Positions 17,739 to 24,697 of a DNA stretch of 64,000 bases are shown one piece after another. Source of the DNA: Pseudomonadales bacterium. Lineage in GTDB: Bacteria > Pseudomonadota > Gammaproteobacteria > Pseudomonadales > Pseudohongiellaceae. The DNA lies in contig JACKOH010000002.1 in NCBI GenBank assembly GCA_024234395.1, positions 682,001-746,000 on the forward strand, read 5' to 3'. The position numbers and the translations under genes are program-made. Below the pieces are notes generated by a model. It searched no databases, was not told the DNA's origin, and saw only the letters and a program-made list of their open reading frames with translations. How positions within the stretch are numbered: position 1 is the stretch's first letter; every line of letters begins with the position of its first letter.

Positions 17739-19460
17739 TCAGGACTTGCCAGAAGAATAAGAGGCTTCTATTTTCCGGGTGATATACCACTGCTGGAGAA
17801 TTCCCAGCAGGCTGTTGGACAGCCAGTAAAGGACCAGGCCGGCGGGGAACCAGAGAAAAAATACTGTCATCATCACCGGCATGAACTTCATCACCTTGGC
17901 CTGCATTGGGTCACCCGGAGCCGGGCTGAGGCTGGTCTGCAGATACATCGATGCGCCCATCAACAGGGGCAGCACGAAATAGGGATCCATCACCGACAGG
18001 TCGTTAATCCAGAGGAAGAAGGGGGCATGGCGCAGCTCGACACTGCGCATCAACATCCAGTACAGGGAGATGAAGACCGGCATCTGCACCAGCATCGGCA
18101 GACAGCCTCCGAACGGATTGATCTTCTCCTTTTTATACAGTTCCATGGTGGCTTTCTGCAGTTTGACCTTGTCGTCACCGTAGGACTCTTTCAACTGCTG
18201 CACCTTGGGCATGATACGGCGCATGCCGGCCATGGACTTGTACTGGGTTTCGGACAGCTTGTAGAAAATGCCTTTTACCAGCATGGTCAGGAGAATAATC
18301 GCGACACCGTAATTACCGACTACCGGCTCAATATGAGTGAGCAGCCAGTAGATTGGCGACGCCAGGAACCAGAGAATGCCGTAATCGATGGTCAGGTTCA
18401 GGTTGGGAGCCAGATCGGCGAGCAGATTCTGATTGGTCGGACCGGCGTAGAACCGGGCTGATTCACTGGCTGTTGCCCCCGGTGCAACGGTAAACGCGGG
18501 GCCGACAAAATCACCGATATACTGGTTGTTCGGGTTTTTGCGGGTGGTAAACCGATTTTCCTCGGACTGATCCGGAATCCAGGCGGAGAGGAAGTAGTGC
18601 TGGCTGAAGGCAATCCAGCCGCCGGTCATGGAAATCGGTTCGGTTCCTTCATCGATATCTTCAAACTCGATCTTGATGTAAGGGTCATCTTCAGAGGTGG
18701 CGGCAAAGCCAAGGAAGGTACGTGAAATACCGCCGGCATCGCTGGGGTCAGCAAAGCCGTCCCGTTTAATCTGTCCGAACAGGTTGGCCTGCCAGGGACT
18801 GTCGCTGTTGTTGGTGACCTGGTAGGTGATATCGATGACATGGCTGCCACGTTCAAAACTGAAACGCTTTACTACCGTCACACCGTTATCGGTTGTGGTG
18901 GTCAGGTCCACATTCAGCGAATCATGTCCGGTGGCGAGTGTATAACTGGTCTGAGTACTCTGATAACTGGCCCGGTTGGGGGAGTCGATGCCATCAGTGC
19001 CGATCAGGCCGGACTGAGCGATATAACTTCGCGACGGGGAATTATCGAGCAGGACAAACGGCTGGTCTGGGGTATCCAACTCGCGAAGGTATTCAGGCAG
19101 CGATAAACGTACTATATCACCGCCGGTAAGATCGATATCCAGCCGCAGGGCATCGGTGGTTACCGAAATAAGATTGGATCGGTTGGCCTGACTTCCGGGT
19201 GTAGATGCCGGTAACTCCCCGGTGACGGCAGATTGCGCCGGGGATTGGGCGGGGGTAGCAGGAATTTCCGTGGGAAGATCCGTCTGAGTTATAGACTGGG
19301 CCGTTGAATCCGGCAGACTCGCCGGGGCAGCGATCTGGTTGACTGTCTGTTGGGTAGCAGATTCCGGAGCCAGCTTGGGATAGTCCTCGTTCCAGGCCAG
19401 TAACATCAAATAGGAAACTACGGCGAGCGCAGCGTAAAGAAAGAATCTGGGTAGGTCCAT
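17739..19460 (-). CDS. yidC: membrane protein insertase YidC
   Basis: YidC inserts and folds inner-membrane proteins alone or with Sec. The 573-residue product has an N-terminal membrane anchor (FLYAALAVVSYLMLLAW) and a Ser/Thr/Pro-rich linker. The large periplasmic beta-domain (about 110-340) precedes five C-terminal membrane helices with NYGVAIILLTMLVKGIFYKLSE, a basic cytosolic loop, and NPFGGCLPMLVQMPVFISLYW. Length matches gammaproteobacterial YidC (E. coli 548). It is 8 bp after yidD and 32 bp before mnmE. Confidence 0.98.
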   Translation of the reverse strand: MDLPRFFLYAALAVVSYLMLLAWNEDYPKLAPESATQQTVNQIAAPASLPDSTAQSITQTDLPTEIPATPAQSPAQSAVTGELPASTPGSQANRSNLISVTTDALRLDIDLTGGDIVRLSLPEYLRELDTPDQPFVLLDNSPSRSYIAQSGLIGTDGIDSPNRASYQSTQTSYTLATGHDSLNVDLTTTTDNGVTVVKRFSFERGSHVIDITYQVTNNSDSPWQANLFGQIKRDGFADPSDAGGISRTFLGFAATSEDDPYIKIEFEDIDEGTEPISMTGGWIAFSQHYFLSAWIPDQSEENRFTTRKNPNNQYIGDFVGPAFTVAPGATASESARFYAGPTNQNLLADLAPNLNLTIDYGILWFLASPIYWLLTHIEPVVGNYGVAIILLTMLVKGIFYKLSETQYKSMAGMRRIMPKVQQLKESYGDDKVKLQKATMELYKKEKINPFGGCLPMLVQMPVFISLYWMLMRSVELRHAPFFLWINDLSVMDPYFVLPLLMGASMYLQTSLSPAPGDPMQAKVMKFMPVMMTVFFLWFPAGLVLYWLSNSLLGILQQWYITRKIEASYSSGKS

Positions 19461-19468
19461 GGTGACTA

Positions 19469-19720
19469 TTATTTCTCAGAGACTGATTTCTGTTCACCAG
19501 GCTGGGAACCTGGAACTGGATCGAACCCCCCTTCATGCCAGGGGTGGCAGCGGGCGATGCGTCGTGTTCCCAGGACCGCCCCTTTACCCAGACCGTGGAT
19601 CTGGATCGCTTCCTTGGTGTACTGGGAACAGCTGGGATAGAAACGACAGCGGGAACCGAAGAGAGTACTCAGGCTGACCTGGTAAAGGGAAATCAGGTTA
19701 ATGACGAGTCTGGTGATCAT
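19469..19720 (-). CDS. yidD: membrane protein insertion efficiency factor YidD
   Basis: YidD is a small membrane-associated protein that assists YidC-dependent insertion. From the ATG at 19720 the product is 83 residues, with LISLYQVSLSTLFGSRCRFYPSCSQYTKEAI and the motif HPWHEGGFDPVP, characteristic of the family. A longer open frame upstream (from 19852) would lie within rnpA and is not used: family members start at this ATG. It lies between rnpA (37 bp) and yidC (8 bp), the standard cluster. Confidence 0.93.
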   Translation of the reverse strand: MITRLVINLISLYQVSLSTLFGSRCRFYPSCSQYTKEAIQIHGLGKGAVLGTRRIARCHPWHEGGFDPVPGSQPGEQKSVSEK

Positions 19721-19757
19721 CGAAGGATTCCCGGCGCAGCATTGTTTGGGCGTCCGA

Positions 19758-20135
19758 TCATGCGTTCTTGCTTTGGCTTGCTTTGGATTTCTTAACCAGG
19801 TCCAGCCAGAGTCGCTGAACGTCGTTATGAATCTGCTGATTGTCCAGCGCATTCATGTTGCTGCGCGCAAGAATAACCATGTCCAGCCCGAGGAGCAAAT
19901 CCTGATTCAGTCGAAACGAAGTCCTGAGCAGACGCTTGATTCGATTCCGCTGCACGGCTTTTGGCAGGTGTTTTTTGCCGATTACCAGGCCCAGCCTGCC
20001 CTGTTCCAGTTGGTTTTCCCGTGCCAGAATCAGCAGGTAGCGATTGGAAACTTTGAACTGCGCCCGGTCGAAAACCGCTTTGAACTGCCCGGCTTCCGTC
20101 AGTCTTAGCTTTCTGGGGAAGCCTGAGCCGGGCAC
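19758..20135 (-). CDS. rnpA: ribonuclease P protein component
   Basis: Protein subunit of RNase P, which matures tRNA 5' ends. The 125-residue basic product opens GFPRKLRLTEAGQFKAVF and carries the RNA-binding RNR motif in KAVQRNRIKRLLRTSFR near residues 59-75. The start is GTG at 20135 without a clear ribosome site; the neighbouring hairpin and coupling to rpmH may matter for translation. It is the second gene after rpmH. Confidence 0.96.
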   Translation of the reverse strand: MPGSGFPRKLRLTEAGQFKAVFDRAQFKVSNRYLLILARENQLEQGRLGLVIGKKHLPKAVQRNRIKRLLRTSFRLNQDLLLGLDMVILARSNMNALDNQQIHNDVQRLWLDLVKKSKASQSKNA

Positions 20136-20144
20136 AAGTAGTCG

Positions 20145-20169
20145 ATCCTGTAGAAATTCTCTACAGGAT
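20145..20169 (-). other. perfect hairpin between rpmH and rnpA
   Basis: ATCCTGTAGA (20145-20154), a 5-base loop, then TCTACAGGAT (20160-20169): a perfect 10-bp inverted repeat filling most of the 36-bp gap between rpmH and rnpA. No T-run follows on the minus strand, so it is not a plain terminator. A processing site or attenuator that sets the L34-to-RNase P protein ratio is an inference. Confidence 0.6.
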
Positions 20170-20171
20170 TA

Positions 20172-20306
20172 TCAAGCCGACAGACGGGCCCGGCCTCTGG
20201 CGCGTCGTCGCTTGATAACGAGCCTGCCGCCTTTGGTGGCCATACGGGCGCGGAAACCGTGAGTTCTTGCCCGCTTGATTACGCTGGGTTGAAATGTACG
20301 CTTCAT
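20172..20306 (-). CDS. rpmH: 50S ribosomal protein L34
   Basis: L34 is a small, highly basic protein of the large ribosomal subunit. The minus strand from ATG 20306 encodes 44 residues beginning MKRTFQPSVIKRARTHGFRA, with MATKGGRLVIKRRRARGR in the second half, and ends with TGA. Length and sequence are typical (E. coli 46 residues). It is the first gene of the rpmH-rnpA-yidD-yidC series, transcribed away from the origin. Confidence 0.98.
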   Translation of the reverse strand: MKRTFQPSVIKRARTHGFRARMATKGGRLVIKRRRARGRARLSA

Positions 20307-20385
20307 GTGTCTGAATTCCAGTAAGTCGTTTTAAGGCCAGCGGATCAAATACTGTAAACTAATTTCGCTGGCGTAACGAGATTCC

Positions 20386-20414
20386 TTTATAACCAGGCTG
20401 CAAACCTCGGTAAA
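20386..20414 (-). promoter_or_regulatory. candidate promoter of the rpmH operon
   Basis: On the minus strand, -35 TTTACC (20414-20409), a 17-bp spacer and -10 TATAAA (20391-20386), 80 bp before the rpmH start. It points away from dnaA. Confidence 0.45.
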
Positions 20415-20514
20415 AAAGAGCGCGAATTCTAGAGGTTTTAGGCCTGATATGCAATGGCCAGTGCCGATTTACGGACCGATAAGAGGTTCGGTGTCCGGCG
20501 CTGTTATGGTCATG

Positions 20515-20700
20515 CTAATTACAAGTTATCCACAGGATATCAACCCTGTGAAATTCCGGTGTAGAAAACTTTTTTGACGCTTAAATTTCCGAGGGTTTTT
20601 AGAAAAACTCTTATAACTTGTTGATAAAAAAGAATAAAAAAAAAGTAAAAAAAATGTAAATGTTGGCTCCTCGCTGTGGATAACATTTTTTCTGCTGGGG
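20515..20700. other. oriC: chromosomal replication origin oriC
   Basis: The rpmH-dnaA gap holds a perfect DnaA box TTATCCACA at 20526-20534 (plus strand) and a perfect inverted one, TGTGGATAA, at 20675-20683. A one-mismatch box TGTTGATAA lies at 20619-20627. Between them is a strongly AT-rich tract (about 20590-20660, A-runs) suitable for unwinding. In Pseudomonas the origin lies in this same gap, upstream of dnaA. The exact borders are not determinable by eye. Confidence 0.8.
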
Positions 20701-20836
20701 TAGAATTAGCGTCCTTCAAACGAATGGAACCTTCTGATCACGGGAGCTGCTTTGGGGCAGGCTGTCACGGTATTCCCTTGTGATCGGGCGATCCATTATA
20801 AAAACACGTTGTAGAACACTATTGGGGAAAGCATAG

Positions 20837-22315
20837 GTGCTGGCATTCAATTGGCAGAGTTGCGTAGACACGCTTAAAGAAGAGCTTCCCCTTCAACAGT
20901 TCAATACCTGGATCAGACCCCTCAAGTTCGAGGGAACAGCGCAATCCGTCTACCTGATTGCACCCAACCGGTTTGTCAGGGATTGGGTCGAGGAAAAATA
21001 CAAAAAACGCATTGAAGAACTGTTGAAGAGAGAAAGCGAACAGAAACACATCGCAGTTGTAATATCGGATCAGCGTCTGGCGGCTGAGCAGGCCACAGAT
21101 TCTTACCAGGCATCGGACGGCAGGGAAGTTTCGGAACATTCAGGCCGTGAAGTTTCAGGACTTGCAGTAACCCGGCCCGGCGCACTATCCAGGAAGTCAG
21201 AGTCAGCGGGGATTACCGCACAGCCCCCGGCGCAGGCCGCGAAGGAGCAGCGTAGATCCAGTCGCGAGACATTGATAGCCGGTAAAATAAGTCACAAGAG
21301 CAAACTGAACTTCGACAGTACGTTCGACAACTTCATTGTCGGCAAGTCCAATCAGCTGGCCAGGGCGGCCGCGTTGCAGGTGGCGGAAAATCCGGGTAAT
21401 GCCTATAACCCGTTGTTCATCTACGGCGGCGTGGGACTGGGCAAAACCCACCTTATGCACGCTATCGGGAATTACCTGTTACAGAGAAAGCCGGATGCCA
21501 AGATCGTCTATCTGCATTCAGAAACCTTTGTGGCGACCATGGTAACGGCACTGCAATTGAATGCGATTAATGAATTCAAGCGCTATTACCGGTCAGTTGA
21601 TGCGCTGTTAATTGACGATATTCAGTTTTTTGCCGGTAAGGAACGGTCACAGGAGGAGTTTTTCCATACTTTCAACGCGCTGCTGGAAGGTGGTCAGCAG
21701 ATAATTTTGACCTGTGATAGATTTCATAAGGAAATCAATGGCTTGGAGGAAAGACTCAAGTCCAGGTTCGGGTGGGGTCTGACGGTGGCGGTGGAACCTC
21801 CGGAGCTGGAAACCCGGGCCGCGATTCTGATCAAGAAGGCCAATCTGGCCGGAGTGGACCTGCCCAGTGATGCGGCCATGTATATCGCCCAGCGGCTGCG
21901 TTCCAATGTCCGGGAACTGGAAGGTGCACTGAAAAAGGTTGTCGCACATGCCAGCTTCGTGGGCAGAGTCATTGACCTGGAACTGATCAAAGAGGCCTTG
22001 AAGGATTTGTTTGCGCTACAGGACAAGATGGTCTCAATTGACAACATACAGCGATCTGTCGCCGAGTACTATAAGATAAAAATGGGTGATATGTTGTCAA
22101 AAAGGCGGAATCGTTCGGTAGCCAGGCCAAGACAGGTAGCCATGTCATTATCCAAGGAACTGACCAACCACAGCCTTCCTGAAATCGGCGACGCTTTTGG
22201 GGGACGGGACCACACGACAGTGTTACATGCCTGCCGTCAAATCAGCAAACTCAGACAAACCACGTCGGATATCGAGGAAGATTACAACAATCTGTTGCGT
22301 TCGCTGTCCGGATAA
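20837..22315 (+). CDS. dnaA: chromosomal replication initiator protein DnaA
   Basis: DnaA binds the boxes in oriC and opens the origin. The 492-residue product starts at a GTG preceded by GGGGAAAG. Domain I has WQSCVDTLKEELPLQQFNTWIRPL, then a long variable linker (about 85-150, longer than in E. coli, 467 residues in total). The AAA+ domain has Walker A GGVGLGKTH at 197-205 and LLIDDIQFFAGK, and the C-terminal box-recognition domain carries GGRDHTTVLHACRQI. It is the first gene of dnaA-dnaN-recF-gyrB, next to the origin. Confidence 0.99.
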   Translation: MLAFNWQSCVDTLKEELPLQQFNTWIRPLKFEGTAQSVYLIAPNRFVRDWVEEKYKKRIEELLKRESEQKHIAVVISDQRLAAEQATDSYQASDGREVSEHSGREVSGLAVTRPGALSRKSESAGITAQPPAQAAKEQRRSSRETLIAGKISHKSKLNFDSTFDNFIVGKSNQLARAAALQVAENPGNAYNPLFIYGGVGLGKTHLMHAIGNYLLQRKPDAKIVYLHSETFVATMVTALQLNAINEFKRYYRSVDALLIDDIQFFAGKERSQEEFFHTFNALLEGGQQIILTCDRFHKEINGLEERLKSRFGWGLTVAVEPPELETRAAILIKKANLAGVDLPSDAAMYIAQRLRSNVRELEGALKKVVAHASFVGRVIDLELIKEALKDLFALQDKMVSIDNIQRSVAEYYKIKMGDMLSKRRNRSVARPRQVAMSLSKELTNHSLPEIGDAFGGRDHTTVLHACRQISKLRQTTSDIEEDYNNLLRSLSG

Positions 22316-22357
22316 TCAATACACGAGTTTCAGTAATTCAGGTAAAAGAGAAAAAAC

Positions 22358-23467
22358 ATGCGATTCACCGTTTCAAGGGATGCTTTACTCAAACCCCTTC
22401 AACTGGTCAGTGGTGTAGTCGAGAGACGTCAAACCCTGCCGGTACTATCCAACATTTTAGTGATTCTCAAGGATCAGGAGTTATCCCTTACAGGCACTGA
22501 CCTGGAAGTCGAACTCATCGGCCGGGTTTCTGTGGAGCCGGGAGGCGAGTCGGGCGCAGTGACCGTGCCGGCTCGAAAGCTGGTCGATATCTGCAAATCC
22601 CTTGCCGATGGATCGACTCTGGATTTTTCCCAGTCGGACGACAAGGTCGTGATCAAGTCCGGGCGCAGTCGCTTTACGCTGGCCACACTTCCGGCTTCGG
22701 AGTTTCCGACCATAGAAGATGAAAAGGGAACCTCCTCGGTCACCATCGAGCAACAGAAACTGAAGGAGCTGCTCGATAGCACCAGTTTTGCCATGGCACA
22801 GCAGGACGTTCGTTATTACCTGAACGGGATGTTGTTTGAAGTGGCACCCGAGTATTTGCGCGTAGTTGCTACCGATGGACATCGCCTGGCCATGCAAACG
22901 CTGTCCACCAGCAACGAAACCAGCGGGACTCAGCAACTGATTCTGCCCAGGAAGGGAATCATGGAGCTGGCCCGGCTGATCAGTGAGGGAGCCGGGGAAT
23001 TGACGCTGATGTTCGGCAGCAATCATATTCGGGCCCGAATGCTGGACTATACTTTCACCTCCAAGCTGGTGGACGGAAAATTTCCGGACTACAACCGGGT
23101 ACTTCCCAAAGGTGGGGATAAGAATGTCATCGGTGACAGAAAGGAACTCCGACAGGCATTCTCGCGGGTTTCCATTCTGTCTAATGAGAAATACCGCGGC
23201 GTGCGGCTGATTCTGGGTTCCGGAGAGCTTAAGATTCTGGCGAATAATCCGGAACAGGAAGAAGCGGAGGAAGCGGTCTCTGTGGATTACGAGGGTGATT
23301 CCATGGAAATCGGTTTCAATGTCAGTTACCTGATCGATGTGTTGACCGCGCTTAACAGCTCCAGGGTGAGAATTATCCTGTCGGATGCCAACAGCAGTGC
23401 GCTGTTGGAAGCCGAGGACAGCGAAACGGCTGAAGCACTCTACGTGGTTATGCCAATGAGGCTTTAG
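22358..23467 (+). CDS. dnaN: DNA polymerase III sliding clamp (beta subunit)
   Basis: The beta clamp is a ring-shaped dimer that tethers polymerases to DNA. The 369-residue product starts MRFTVSRDALLKPLQLVSGVVERRQTLP in the family manner and consists of three similar clamp domains. KFPDYNRVLPK lies in the middle and the C-terminus is typical, ending YVVMPMRL. Length is close to E. coli (366). It is 42 bp downstream of dnaA. Confidence 0.99.
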   Translation: MRFTVSRDALLKPLQLVSGVVERRQTLPVLSNILVILKDQELSLTGTDLEVELIGRVSVEPGGESGAVTVPARKLVDICKSLADGSTLDFSQSDDKVVIKSGRSRFTLATLPASEFPTIEDEKGTSSVTIEQQKLKELLDSTSFAMAQQDVRYYLNGMLFEVAPEYLRVVATDGHRLAMQTLSTSNETSGTQQLILPRKGIMELARLISEGAGELTLMFGSNHIRARMLDYTFTSKLVDGKFPDYNRVLPKGGDKNVIGDRKELRQAFSRVSILSNEKYRGVRLILGSGELKILANNPEQEEAEEAVSVDYEGDSMEIGFNVSYLIDVLTALNSSRVRIILSDANSSALLEAEDSETAEALYVVMPMRL

Positions 23468-23594
23468 ATCCTATTCCCGTCAACTCCAATACCGGGTTGG
23501 CTTTTCCGGTTGACCCGGGTAACCATTCTCTCTTTTGTGTGCGCAGTCCGATCGGCAGATCGGGCAGCTCCATCGCCTTCCCAGGCCAGACGGC

Positions 23595-24671
23595 ATGTCC
23601 ACAATCAAGCGCCTTGAGCTCAGCCAGTTTCGAAATATTGAAAAGCTTTCACTACCGGCAGATGAACGGGTCAACCTGATTTTCGGTGCCAACGGGAGTG
23701 GCAAGACCAGTCTGTTGGAATCCATTTACGTACTGGCTACAGGTAAATCTTTTCGAAGTACCAAGACTGCTCCCCTCATCAAGCAGGGTAGTGGAGAGTT
23801 TACCGTGTTCGCCGAGCTCTCCGGCGGGGTCAGCGTCGGGTTACAGAAATTCAGGCAACAGAAGCCAGTCCTTAAACTTCAGGGACACAAGCAGCAGAAC
23901 TGGGTAGCCACCGCCAGGCTGCTGCCGGTTCAGGTACTCGATTCCAATACCTTTCGCTTGCTTGAGGGCAGCCCTGGTGAACGACGTCGATTTCTTGATT
24001 GGGGAGTGTTCCACGTGGAACCTGGGTTTATCGACGCCTGGCGAAACAGCCGCAAATGTATTGCCAACCGGAATGCCCTGCTGAAGTCCGTCCCATTGGA
24101 CCGTGGCCAGCTTAAGGCCTGGAATGTAGAACTGGCCAGGGAGTCGGCGTTGGTGGATCAGTCAAGGTGCCGTTATTTCCAGGAGTTTGAACCCGTATTT
24201 ACTCGGGTTTTAAGCGAACTCACAGAGCTGGAAGGCATCACGCTGCAGTATCGCCGTGGCTGGGATATGAATCAGGAGCTACTGGAGATCCTGGAAAGGA
24301 ATGAAAAACTGGATGTCCGCTACGGCACGACACAGGGCGGGCCTCATCGTGCCGATATTATAGTTCGACAGGGAGGTATTCTGGCGGCGGAAGTGCTGTC
24401 CCGAGGCCAACAGAAAATGCTGGTGAGTGCTCTGAAGCTGACTCAGGGTGTTATTCAGTCAGCAATGGAAAGCAGACGCTGCATCTTTCTGGTGGATGAC
24501 CTGCCAGCAGAGCTGGATGAGGAGAACAGGAGTCGTATCTGCCGGTTTCTTCAGAAACTCGAAGGGCAGGTTTTCCTCACCTGTGTCGAAGACTCGACCT
24601 TGAAAAATTCCCTGGATTGGAGTGCATCGATAACAAAGTTTCACGTGGAACATGGTAAAATTAGTCGTTGA
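23595..24671 (+). CDS. recF: DNA replication and repair protein RecF
   Basis: RecF is an SMC-like ATPase that helps load RecA at gaps. From ATG 23595 the 358-residue product begins MSTIKRLELSQFRNIEKL, with Walker A GANGSGKTS at 31-39, a LSRGQQKML signature-type segment and FLVDDLPAELD (Walker B). A GTG 60 bases upstream would add an unlikely N-terminus. It is 127 bp after dnaN and 26 bp before gyrB. Two parS-like palindromes sit inside the reading frame, one mid-gene and one in the last 12 codons. Confidence 0.97.
   Translation: MSTIKRLELSQFRNIEKLSLPADERVNLIFGANGSGKTSLLESIYVLATGKSFRSTKTAPLIKQGSGEFTVFAELSGGVSVGLQKFRQQKPVLKLQGHKQQNWVATARLLPVQVLDSNTFRLLEGSPGERRRFLDWGVFHVEPGFIDAWRNSRKCIANRNALLKSVPLDRGQLKAWNVELARESALVDQSRCRYFQEFEPVFTRVLSELTELEGITLQYRRGWDMNQELLEILERNEKLDVRYGTTQGGPHRADIIVRQGGILAAEVLSRGQQKMLVSALKLTQGVIQSAMESRRCIFLVDDLPAELDEENRSRICRFLQKLEGQVFLTCVEDSTLKNSLDWSASITKFHVEHGKISR
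24007..24022. promoter_or_regulatory. parS: parS site 1 (ParB-binding), inside recF
   Basis: TGTTCCACGTGGAACC contains the perfect 14-bp palindrome GTTCCACGTGGAAC and matches the parS consensus TGTTCCACGTGGAACA at 15 of 16 positions. The ParA/ParB pair is encoded 11 kb away, and parS sites normally cluster near oriC, here 3.4 kb distant. Confidence 0.85.
24637..24652. promoter_or_regulatory. parS: parS site 2 (ParB-binding), 3' end of recF
   Basis: AGTTTCACGTGGAACA; its reverse complement TGTTCCACGTGAAACT matches the Bacillus-type parS TGTTCCACGTGAAACA at 15 of 16 positions. It lies 615 bp after parS site 1, overlapping the last codons of recF and just before gyrB. Confidence 0.8.
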
Positions 24672-24697
24672 ATTTATATCAGTTTTCGGGGTATCGA

